This document shows, piece by piece, positions 5,852 through 11,048 of a DNA stretch of 23,308 nt. Where the stretch lies: positions 1 through 23,308 of the IMG/VR virus record IMGVR_UViG_3300031524_001336; one strand, written 5' to 3'. Both the position numbers and the translations under genes were made by a program. The notes below the pieces were generated by a model, which made no database searches, was not told where the DNA came from, and saw nothing but the letters and a program-made list of their open reading frames with translations. Source of the stretch: a virus. How positions within the stretch are numbered: the first letter of the stretch is position 1; every line of letters begins with the position of its first letter.

Positions 5852-6162
5852 GGCTGGGGGTGCATTATGTGTTTGCGGCAAACTGGTGTCAGCGGGGGGA
5901 ATTCCTCCCGGCTTTTGGTCATCACCATGGATTGGCCGGGGACGACCTGGCCGGCCACTTTCCTTTCAAAGCCTTCGGCGATGCGGAAGAACCGGCGCAA
6001 AGACCAGTGGTGGCGGTTCAGGTGCCCGCAATAGGCACACTTCACGGCTTTGGAGTAGCGCAGGAAGACGACGCACGCGGTCAGCCAGTCCGGGAAGAGC
6101 GGATTGGGTTTGGCGTCGAATTGCTGCACCTGGAATAGTGGCTGGCATTTCTTCTGCTTCAC
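5848..6162 (-). CDS. Small basic Cys-motif protein starting right behind the tRNA
   Basis: A 104-aa protein starting at GTG 6162-6160. The open frame continues upstream to 6366, but that extension only translates the tRNA gene at 6167-6241, so GTG is the sensible start. The only Shine-Dalgarno-like sequence upstream is GGAGG, 10 nt before GTG, which is the 3' acceptor strand of the tRNA. The protein has KCAYCGHLNRHHW near residue 48 and VCRKH near residue 96, giving Cys-x2-Cys plus His/Cys ligands for a possible zinc site, with a very basic helix RRFFRIAEGFERK between. Its stop overlaps the next gene as ATGA. Function unknown; nucleic-acid binding would fit the charge. Confidence 0.6.
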   Translation of the reverse strand: MKQKKCQPLFQVQQFDAKPNPLFPDWLTACVVFLRYSKAVKCAYCGHLNRHHWSLRRFFRIAEGFERKVAGQVVPGQSMVMTKSREEFPPLTPVCRKHIMHPQP

Positions 6163-6166
6163 AAAT

Positions 6167-6241
6167 TGGCTGCCTCCCCCCGAATTGAACGGAGTCTTCG
6201 CGGCTTCACAAGCCGTTGTGCTGCCATTACACCAAGAGGCA
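6167..6241 (-). tRNA. tRNA with GUG (His) anticodon on a Gln-like body, CCA encoded
   Basis: A complete cloverleaf can be drawn on the minus strand: acceptor TGCCTCT (6241-6235) with GGAGGCA (6177-6171) as 7 pairs including one T-G; D-arm GTGT-AATGGCA-GCAC with the conserved GG; anticodon arm ACGGC-TTGTGAA-GCCGC with four pairs and an A-C mismatch at 27-43; a 5-nt variable region; T-arm CTCCG-TTCAATT-CGGGG; discriminator G; and encoded CCA (6169-6167). The loop TTGTGAA gives anticodon GTG, reading His codons. However U1-A72, discriminator G73 and the TGGTGTAATGG D-arm are tRNA-Gln traits, and the G(-1)-C73 signature of tRNA-His is absent. It lies 6 nt past one gene and 4 nt before the next. 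Confidence 0.88.
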
Positions 6242-6247
6242 AATTGT

Positions 6248-7261
6248 TTATCGTCGGGAAAGGAGGTTGCGCAGTTGCTGGACAATTGTGTCCTGAATGT
6301 GTGTGTCCAATAGCACCACACGGGAACGCCCCAGCTCGCCGATGGCGCGGTCACCGTCTGCGGCATTCAACGCCGTGTGATTGTTGGCGGCGGGCGCACG
6401 GCAGATTATGGCGTAGTCACAATGGGACAGGGTATCGCGGTCCTTGCCGTCCGGGAAACGCAGGGCGGCGTCCAGGCCCGCCTCTTTCACTGCCGCCAGC
6501 AGCGGCGCTTGCTCGGGGACGGGAACGCCCACCAGGGCAATGCGCCGGGTTTTGGTGGTGGGTTCGTGAAAGGCTTCAAACCGGGGTTGGAACGGTTTAA
6601 GGGGTGACACCTTGGCCCCGGCGTGCGTTGCCAGCGCATATAGCAACTCGTTGTGCTGGGCTTCGCGGGCAAGGCGTTTGGCGGTCATCAATGCCTCCAG
6701 GCTGGGTTCGTCGAGATGCGCGAGCATTTCCTCGGCGGTCCACTTGCGGGGGACTTCAAGGGTGATTATTTCGGGCATGGGTGGTTCGCCAGGAGCGGGT
6801 GGCGGTGCCGCCGGGCGGTCCAGTAATTCCTTCCATTGGGTGCAAATGCTGCGGACGAGGGGCGCAACATTCTTGACGCTGGGGATGTCGCGTTGCAGTT
6901 CGCCGCGACCATCAAAGACTTTGCGTTGAGCGCGCTCGGCCAGCACGGTGGCGCTTTCCAACGGATCGGCCAGGCGGAGTGACACCCACTCGGAGGCCAC
7001 GGCACAGTAATCCTCATCACTCCAAGCGGTGGTTCGTTTGCGGACGGGTGCGGGTGACGGTGTGAGCGGTTTGGGGGTTGGGAAGTTGGCCTTGGCGGCG
7101 GCCTCGGCCTGTTCCTCGGCTTCCTGGGCGTCGTTGCGCCAGCGGTAGAGGACGCTGGGGTTCAGGCTCAATTGCGCGGCGGCGATTGGCACCGTGACCT
7201 CTTCGGCCAGGGCAAGCGCGCTGGCCCGGTAAGCCTCGTCAAATTGGCGGCGTTTTGCCAT
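6248..7261 (-). CDS. HTH protein with IS3 OrfA-like N-terminus and an unknown C-terminal domain
   Basis: A 337-aa protein. Residues 1-45 (KRRQFDEAYRASALALAEE, then SLNPSVLYRWRNDA) form the helix-turn-helix of IS3/IS911 OrfA-type transposition proteins. No transposase core follows. Instead there is a Pro/Ala-rich linker at 50-78, a helical block containing WSDEDYCAVASEW, a second Pro-rich linker near 150-162 and a C-terminal alpha/beta domain from about 238 (RRIALVGVPVPEQ ... DAALRFPDG ... CDYAIICRA) that looks Rossmann-like. I recall similar HTH plus alpha/beta proteins in phage regulatory regions, function unknown. It is most likely a domesticated DNA-binding protein rather than a transposase. 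ATG 7261 follows the previous stop by 3 nt, and the tRNA begins 6 nt after its stop. Confidence 0.75.
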   Translation of the reverse strand: MAKRRQFDEAYRASALALAEEVTVPIAAAQLSLNPSVLYRWRNDAQEAEEQAEAAAKANFPTPKPLTPSPAPVRKRTTAWSDEDYCAVASEWVSLRLADPLESATVLAERAQRKVFDGRGELQRDIPSVKNVAPLVRSICTQWKELLDRPAAPPPAPGEPPMPEIITLEVPRKWTAEEMLAHLDEPSLEALMTAKRLAREAQHNELLYALATHAGAKVSPLKPFQPRFEAFHEPTTKTRRIALVGVPVPEQAPLLAAVKEAGLDAALRFPDGKDRDTLSHCDYAIICRAPAANNHTALNAADGDRAIGELGRSRVVLLDTHIQDTIVQQLRNLLSRR

Positions 7262-7264
7262 AGG

Positions 7265-7663
7265 TCATTTCGTGGCTTGATGGGGTTTGAGGGTGATGGG
7301 AAAACCCAACATCGCCATTTCGCTGATGCTGATGCGCGGGTCGAGGCCGATGTAATGGCCGCTGGGGAGGCGGAACAGGAGCAGATCCGGCACGCTGTTT
7401 TCGTGGGCGGGCGCGGGCGCGGGTGCCTTTTCCGGCGTGGCCGATGTGGTTGGGGCGGTTGGGGTGGCCTTTAAATATGCTTCCAGGCGGTGATCCAGTG
7501 CCACGGCGTTGCCCCCGGCGATTGACCGGCGGCGTTTTAGTGGCAGGGCAAGCTGGGCATTCTGCCAGCGGGCAACTCGATTTTGGTTCAAGTCCGGCCG
7601 GGCGATGGCGGCTTGAAGGACTTGATTCCACTCGCTATTGGTCCAGCGTATTTTCGTTTTCAT
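7265..7663 (-). CDS. SANT/Myb-like N-terminus, hypothetical
   Basis: A 132-aa protein. The N-terminus (IRWTNSEWNQVLQAA ... RVARWQNAQLALP) resembles a short SANT/Myb or HTH segment with spaced tryptophans and is basic (KRRRS near residue 45). An Ala/Pro/Thr-rich linker covers about 70-93, and a small C-terminal strand region ends with PSGHYIGLDPRIS. The start is ATG 7663, which overlaps the upstream stop as ATGA; the longer frame to 7699 crosses that gene. It lies directly ahead of the HTH gene, and both appear to combine an N-terminal DNA-binding segment with a Pro/Ala linker. Function unknown; a regulatory or DNA-binding role is plausible. Confidence 0.65.
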   Translation of the reverse strand: MKTKIRWTNSEWNQVLQAAIARPDLNQNRVARWQNAQLALPLKRRRSIAGGNAVALDHRLEAYLKATPTAPTTSATPEKAPAPAPAHENSVPDLLLFRLPSGHYIGLDPRISISEMAMLGFPITLKPHQATK

Positions 7664-7968
7664 AATATGGGTTGTTTGAGATTTTGAACGCGTTGACACA
7701 TTTTGGCGTGCATGGCTTCGGCCTGTTCACGACCGCCGGTGCATTTATCGGCCACGGAATCCAGCTTGCCGCCGATGATGGAGGTTTTCCAGAGGTGCGG
7801 CGGGTCGTCGTTGTCCTCGGTCGTGCCCAGAAATTTGGTAACCACCACAGAGTCGTTGGTTTTAAACACGCCCACAATGGTGTCGGCTTCTTCGTACCAC
7901 ACCGCCCACCTGGCCAGGTCTGGCTCATGTTCCGGGGTGCCATGCTCATCGAGAATGAAGTATTTCAT
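7660..7968 (-). CDS. Conserved small phage protein (MKYFILDE type)
   Basis: A 102-aa protein opening MKYFILDEHGTPEHEPDLARWAVW, followed by strand-rich sequence VGVFKTNDSVVVTKFLG, an acidic loop and LWKTSIIGGKLDSV, then a helical tail with a REQAEAMHAKM stretch. From memory, small proteins with this order (an N-terminal Tyr/Phe strand, a DL..W....E helix, a V.T.FLG strand, a LW.T...GG segment and a final helix) are common in phages and prophages but have no assigned function. ATG 7968 was chosen over an upstream codon at 7992. It is the second gene of the leftward operon, after the putative regulator. Confidence 0.72.
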   Translation of the reverse strand: MKYFILDEHGTPEHEPDLARWAVWYEEADTIVGVFKTNDSVVVTKFLGTTEDNDDPPHLWKTSIIGGKLDSVADKCTGGREQAEAMHAKMCQRVQNLKQPIL

Positions 7969-7991
7969 ATTTGAGAAAAAGGTAACGCGCA

Positions 7992-8066
7992 CGCGGACAT
8001 GATCCGCGCGTCCTAAATTGGGATACTGGTGTGTTAATGCAGGGCGTGCCTACACCCCACCTGCAT
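7992..8066. other. Two small hairpins in the gap between regulator and operon
   Basis: The 110-bp gap between 7968 and 8079 contains CGCGGA (7992-7997) with TCCGCG (8003-8008) around a 5-nt loop, and ATGCAGG (8037-8043) with CCTGCAT (8060-8066) around a 16-nt loop. Neither has a U-tract. They could attenuate or stabilise the leftward message after the regulator gene, or bind a protein. Confidence 0.3.
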
Positions 8067-8078
8067 GGAATCCTATTA

Positions 8079-8390
8079 TCACTTTGCTTTTACGAGTGCT
8101 TTTGCTTTGGGAGCGGTTGGGGGTGTGGTGGGTTCTTCGGGAAGCCCGGCGTCATTCAGAAACTTGCGGAGGTCTTCGGCACTCATGGCGGCTTGCACGA
8201 GGTTCTTGACCAGCATCAGGTGGGCGCGACGGACTTCCCGGCGCAGCGTGAGGCAGCCCATGGCATAGCAGATTTCGGTCACCTTGGTGTCGGTGAGGCC
8301 CGTGCTCTGCTTGGCAGCTTCCAGGAGAAACCAGCCATCCTCGGAGAGGCGTATGTGTTTTGCGCGTTTTCTCGTTCTCATAAGTTCCAT
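8079..8390 (-). CDS. Ribbon-helix-helix-like regulator, first leftward gene
   Basis: A 103-aa protein from ATG 8390; a downstream ATG at 8381 has a slightly better ribosome-binding sequence (GGAAC), and a GTG at 8405 lies inside the operator. A basic N-terminus (RTRKRAKHIRLSEDGW) leads into a short strand and two helices (FLLEAAKQSTGLTDTKVTEIC), a layout close to Arc/CopG ribbon-helix-helix proteins. A longer helical part follows, and a Pro/Lys-rich tail. It is divergent from another RHH-like gene across a region with two operator-like repeats, and its own promoter overlaps one of them. A repressor of the lysis/lysogeny switch type is the natural reading, but this is inference from arrangement and fold pattern. 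Confidence 0.62.
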   Translation of the reverse strand: MELMRTRKRAKHIRLSEDGWFLLEAAKQSTGLTDTKVTEICYAMGCLTLRREVRRAHLMLVKNLVQAAMSAEDLRKFLNDAGLPEEPTTPPTAPKAKALVKAK

Positions 8391-8392
8391 TT

Positions 8393-8409
8393 TGTGGCTA
8401 TCCACTCAA
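8393..8409. promoter_or_regulatory. Operator-like repeat, site 1
   Basis: TGTGGCTATCCACTCAA, directly upstream of the leftward regulator start. It matches site 2 at 8456-8472 in 15 of 17 positions, and its core TGGCTATCCA is a near-palindrome. Centre-to-centre distance to site 2 is 63 bp. Confidence 0.6.
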
Positions 8410-8443
8410 CTTTAATCGGGGCTCATGCACCGATGTTTGTTGT

Positions 8444-8472
8444 GTGATACCGCAATGTGGATATCCAGTCAA
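8444..8472 (-). promoter_or_regulatory. Leftward promoter overlapping operator site 2
   Basis: On the minus strand TTGACT (8472-8467), a 17-nt spacer and TATCAC (8449-8444) form a reasonable sigma70-like promoter for the gene starting at 8390. The -35 and the spacer contain the palindrome TGGATATCCA, so a bound regulator would occlude it. This implies autoregulation. Confidence 0.5.
8456..8472. promoter_or_regulatory. Operator-like repeat, site 2
   Basis: TGTGGATATCCAGTCAA, whose core TGGATATCCA is a perfect 10-bp palindrome. It is the second copy of the site at 8393-8409, in the same orientation, and covers the -35 of the leftward promoter. Confidence 0.62.
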
Positions 8473-8490
8473 ATAAATATTGTTGAAACG

Positions 8491-8509
8491 TGTGGCCCGT
8501 GGAGCCACA
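8491..8509 (+). other. Leader hairpin before the rightward regulator
   Basis: TGTGGC (8491-8496) pairs with GCCACA (8504-8509) around a 7-nt loop, ending 9 nt before ATG 8519. The start has no clear Shine-Dalgarno sequence, so this hairpin could affect initiation. Confidence 0.3.
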
Positions 8510-8518
8510 GTAATTTCC

Positions 8519-8803
8519 ATGACGACGACCGACCAAATGATCGAAATCACGTTCCCTGGGCGCAGGCCAAGGAAACGCACCGGCATGCTGATCCGCTTCC
8601 GGCCGGAGCTGGAGCAGTCCATCAAGCAGATGGCCCGGAAATCCGGCATGACCATCACCAACTTCGTGTCCGCCGCCATTTGCCTGCATGGGAAGGAAGT
8701 GGAGCCGGGAATGATCTTCCGCATCGTGCTGGTGCGGCCTGCGCCGCCCCAGCCTGCGCCGACGCCCACGCCCCAGGGTCAAGGTGAACCCACCGACTTA
8801 TGA
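8519..8803 (+). CDS. Ribbon-helix-helix-like regulator, first rightward gene
   Basis: A 94-aa protein from ATG 8519 (alternative ATG 8537). The segment RKRTGMLIRFRPELEQSIKQMARKSGMTITNFVSAAI has a strand MLIRFR, a helix, a Gly-Met-Thr turn and a second helix, as in ribbon-helix-helix proteins. The tail is Pro-rich (RPAPPQPAPTPTP). It is divergent from the regulator at 8390 across the two operator-like sites, and its stop overlaps the next gene as ATGA. This could be the Cro-like partner of the switch. The protein is short and its fold assignment rests on pattern only. Confidence 0.6.
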   Translation: MTTTDQMIEITFPGRRPRKRTGMLIRFRPELEQSIKQMARKSGMTITNFVSAAICLHGKEVEPGMIFRIVLVRPAPPQPAPTPTPQGQGEPTDL

Positions 8804-9069
8804 GCGCCGTCGAGAAATACTATTCTGTGGCGGAAACCTGCCTCCTGCTGTCGGTGTCGTCCGACACGGTGTTGCGCCGCATCAAGGCTGGTGATTTCGG
8901 CGAAGGCGTAATCAACCTGTCCACACCGGAACGCCCCGATTATCGCCTCCCCGCCAGCGGGATCAATGCTTGGGCGGCGGCGCGCCGGGTTTTTCGTGAG
9001 CCGGGCATTGCCGCACGTTCCGTGGGGGAATTGCGCCGTAAATCAGCAATGCAGGCGGCCACCGCCTAA
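8800..9069 (+). CDS. Excisionase/MerR-type helix-turn-helix protein
   Basis: An 89-aa protein with the winged-HTH pattern of excisionases and HTH_17 proteins: EKYYSVAETCLLLSVSSDTVLRRIKAGDF at residues 5-33, then a short wing and ASGINAWAAARR. The tail is basic. ATG 8800 overlaps the stop of the upstream regulator as ATGA, which fixes the start. It may be the recombination directionality factor for the integrase, although in this position (right of the switch, far from int) it may also be a transcription regulator. The sequence alone cannot separate these. Confidence 0.65.
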   Translation: MSAVEKYYSVAETCLLLSVSSDTVLRRIKAGDFGEGVINLSTPERPDYRLPASGINAWAAARRVFREPGIAARSVGELRRKSAMQAATA

Positions 9070-9105
9070 TTGTGTTAGCAAAAAACGGCGCGCCACTTTT
9101 TTACC

Positions 9106-9879
9106 ATGCCCAGGGAGACACAACGCGAGAAGTTGCTGGAACGGTATGACCCGGACCAGCAAAGCCTGTTCGATGACGACGGCACGCCGATGCAGGCGGA
9201 GTTGTTGCAGGCGTTGGAGCTGCGCCGGTATGAGCACAAGGGTGTGCGCCTGGTCGAGAACGATGCCAGGGCGGCGGAGTTGGTCAGCTATCTCATGGCG
9301 GGCTGGGGCGTGAAGCGGATCGCGGTGAAAATGGAGATTTCCCCCAAGACGGTGCGGGCGGCCAGGCGGCTTTTGGCCAGCCAGGGAAAACTGGCCCCCT
9401 TTGAACAACGGTTGGTGGCGGCCATGGAGGATGCGATGGAGGCCAACGCAGAGGCGTACCGCGATGCAGCGGAAGCCCGGATGGTGCCGGTGACCACAAT
9501 TCCGGTTGGGAACGCGGTGACGTTTGACAAAAGGCAATTGGTGGTCGGCCGACCGACGAGCATCAATGCCACGCTTCATGCCCGGCCACCCCAGTTTTCG
9601 GTGGAGGAGATCAATGCTTCATTTGTGGACATTTCGAGCGCAAGTGAGTCCGCATCCCTGCCGAATGCGCAGAAACCCCTGCAAAACGAGGGTTGCGGCG
9701 CTATGGATGTAACCTTGGATGCAACTCATCCCCCGATTGACCCACCTCCCGCCCCCGTTCATCCGGCGGCGGATGGACGGATGGACGGACGCACGGCGGC
9801 CCCGGCCGATGGCCCCCGACCGGGGGCGGGGGGGATGCCGACCGCCGGGGCGGTTGGTGGACCCGATCCGAAGGGTTAG
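9106..9879 (+). CDS. HTH DNA-binding protein with disordered C-terminus
   Basis: A 257-aa protein. Residues 47-90 hold a clear helix-turn-helix (VENDARAAELVSYLMAG, then WGVKRIAVKMEISPKTVRAARRLL) of the HTH_23/resolvase-like kind, followed by a helical segment (LAPFEQRLVAAMEDAMEANAEAY) seen in several phage DNA-binding proteins. From about 170 the sequence is low-complexity Pro/Ala/Gly-rich, and its DNA holds tandem GGATGGAC units near 9764-9785 and a GC-rich dyad. The tail contains AMDVTLDAT, encoded by copy 2 of the 27-bp repeat shared with the integrase gene. A regulator, origin-binding protein or terminase-like factor are all possible; being upstream of the replication genes favours the first two. 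Confidence 0.65.
   Translation: MPRETQREKLLERYDPDQQSLFDDDGTPMQAELLQALELRRYEHKGVRLVENDARAAELVSYLMAGWGVKRIAVKMEISPKTVRAARRLLASQGKLAPFEQRLVAAMEDAMEANAEAYRDAAEARMVPVTTIPVGNAVTFDKRQLVVGRPTSINATLHARPPQFSVEEINASFVDISSASESASLPNAQKPLQNEGCGAMDVTLDATHPPIDPPPAPVHPAADGRMDGRTAAPADGPRPGAGGMPTAGAVGGPDPKG
9700..9726 (+). repeat. 27-bp dispersed repeat, copy 2 (inside the HTH gene)
   Basis: GCTATGGATG-T-AAC-C followed by TTGGATG-C-AACT, matching the minus strand of 288-314 at 24 of 27 positions, with all three differences being transitions. Both copies are in frame and encode AMDxTLDxT. Confidence 0.7.
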
Positions 9880-9909
9880 AAAATTTTAAACCACAAAAGA
9901 CCCGTGCTT

Positions 9910-10194
9910 ATGAATGATCCAAAAATTCTGCCAAAAAACGCGCCGCCACCTGCGGGGCCCAAAAAAGCGCCCAAGCTTGAGCGACTGCTGGTGTGGGCGG
10001 CCCCGCGAAAAAATCAGCGCATTTTGATCGCGTACAAGCCAGCGACGGACCCGCGCAATCCCAACAACCTCGTCACGGTGAACGTGAAGGACAACCAAAA
10101 CTTCCAGCTCAACATGGTGCTGCACGTTCACCGGGTCACGGACACCGTGTTTGATCTGGTGGGCGCGCTGCCGCGCTGGAGGGGCAAATGGTGA
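9910..10194 (+). CDS. Small phage protein of replication region, unknown function
   Basis: A 94-aa protein from ATG 9910 (a GTG lies two codons upstream). The N-terminus is Lys/Pro-rich (PKNAPPPAGPKKAPKLER), followed by strands RLLVWAAPRKNQRILIAY and LVTVNVKDNQNF, and a C-terminal LPRWRGKW. The ending RWRGKW, preceded by an Asp-Leu strand, recurs from memory in small phage proteins near replication genes. It overlaps the initiator gene by 7 nt. The beta content and basic charge could suit a small nucleic-acid-binding fold, but no function is established. Confidence 0.6.
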   Translation: MNDPKILPKNAPPPAGPKKAPKLERLLVWAAPRKNQRILIAYKPATDPRNPNNLVTVNVKDNQNFQLNMVLHVHRVTDTVFDLVGALPRWRGKW

Positions 10195-11036
10195 AAAAGC
10201 TCAACAACCATGGGACGGTCACATTGCCGCGCAACATGGCGGATGATGACCTGTGGGCGGCGGAGCCGTTCTGCCGGGGGCACGCGTGGCAAGACTTGTG
10301 GATGCTGGCCAATGATGAGGACAGGGAGGCGCGCTGGAAAGGTGTACCAGTGCCCGTAAAACGCGGCCAGCTTGCCCGTAGCGCCTGCGGACTGGCTGAA
10401 CGCTGGCATTGGTCCTCAAAAAAAGTGCGGGCCTTTCTGGAGGAGCTACGGGACCGCCGCAAGATCATCTACAAGACAAGCAATCTGGCGACCATCATCA
10501 CCATCCTTGACTACGAAGTTTTCAACACAGGGGAGGAAGACCCGCGCAACACAGAAGTAGAAGTGGAGGGAAACGCCGAAGGGAACGCAGAAGGGCACGC
10601 GGAACCACCACCAAAAGTCACAACAGAAGGGCACGCAGGGAAAGCGGAAGGCAACGCGAAAGTGGAGGCGGAAGGGCAACGGAACTATGGAACTATGGAA
10701 CCTTGGAATAGGAACCAAGGAACCATGGAAGGGCCGACCCCCGCCAAAAATGCTGTTTCCAAGCAACAGGCGATTGAATGGTGCCGGAAGAATCAGAGCG
10801 GGTACAGCGACGAAGAGGTAGCTGCCGCATGGAACGGTTTAAATGCCGTCGCGGTGGACGGGTTGTGGACCATCGGGGGGCGGCCGGTTTCCGACTGGCG
10901 CTGCGCACTGACGGATGAGTGTTGGAAGCGGCGGCAAATTTACGGCAAAAAAAATTCCGCGCCCACACGGGAGCGGGAGGCGGATGAACCGCCACGCCTG
11001 AAAGTAACCCCCCTGACTTTGGATGCCATGCGGTGA
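10188..11036 (+). CDS. DnaD-like replication initiator with iteron-bearing gene
   Basis: A 282-aa protein. Residues 20-110 form a winged-helix typical of phage replisome organisers: VPVKRGQLARSACGLAERW, then SSKKVRAFLEELRDRRKI, then ATIITILDYEVFN. Residues 118-170 are a low-complexity linker of EGNA/EGHA units created by a tandem DNA repeat. The C-terminal part (QQAIEWCRKNQSGYSDEE ... DWRCALTDECW) resembles the DnaB2/DnaD-type helicase-loading tail. It would bind the origin and recruit the helicase encoded just downstream, 12 nt after its stop. In several phages the origin lies within the initiator gene, which fits the repeats here. The start ATG 10188 lies inside the upstream gene. Confidence 0.78.
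   Translation: MVKKLNNHGTVTLPRNMADDDLWAAEPFCRGHAWQDLWMLANDEDREARWKGVPVPVKRGQLARSACGLAERWHWSSKKVRAFLEELRDRRKIIYKTSNLATIITILDYEVFNTGEEDPRNTEVEVEGNAEGNAEGHAEPPPKVTTEGHAGKAEGNAKVEAEGQRNYGTMEPWNRNQGTMEGPTPAKNAVSKQQAIEWCRKNQSGYSDEEVAAAWNGLNAVAVDGLWTIGGRPVSDWRCALTDECWKRRQIYGKKNSAPTREREADEPPRLKVTPLTLDAMR
10566..10682 (+). repeat. 12-bp iteron-like repeats within the initiator gene (candidate origin)
   Basis: Copies of the unit GAAGGGMACGCR occur at 10566-10577 (degenerate), 10578-10589, 10590-10601, 10626-10637, 10647-10658 and 10671-10682 (degenerate). The first three are head-to-tail; the rest are spaced. All are in the same orientation and in coding frame, giving EGNA/EGHA. Directly repeated 12-mers in an initiator gene are the layout of lambda-like origins. 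Confidence 0.55.
10681..10730 (+). repeat. 8-bp tandem repeats next to the iterons
   Basis: GGAACTAT, GGAACTAT, GGAACCTT, GGAATA (6 nt), GGAACCAA, GGAACCAT and GGAA follow each other without gaps. This block is more AT-rich than the iterons before it and could be the strand-opening element of an origin, or simply slippage-generated coding repeats. Confidence 0.5.
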
Positions 11037-11048
11037 AGGACTGAGCTT

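Noticed and set aside
5848-6366. 172-aa version of the Cys-motif gene beginning upstream of the tRNA
   Set aside because: Residues 42-67 would be a translation of the tRNA gene; the GTG at 6162 gives a start just behind the tRNA.
6248-7261. Considered as an insertion-sequence transposase
   Set aside because: No DDE core, no second transposase frame and no terminal inverted repeats; only the N-terminal HTH is transposase-like.
9764-9850. Tandem GGATGGAC units and a GC-rich dyad in the tail of the HTH gene, considered as a regulatory array
   Set aside because: Short, irregular and inside a Pro/Ala/Gly-rich coding tail; best explained by slippage in low-complexity DNA.
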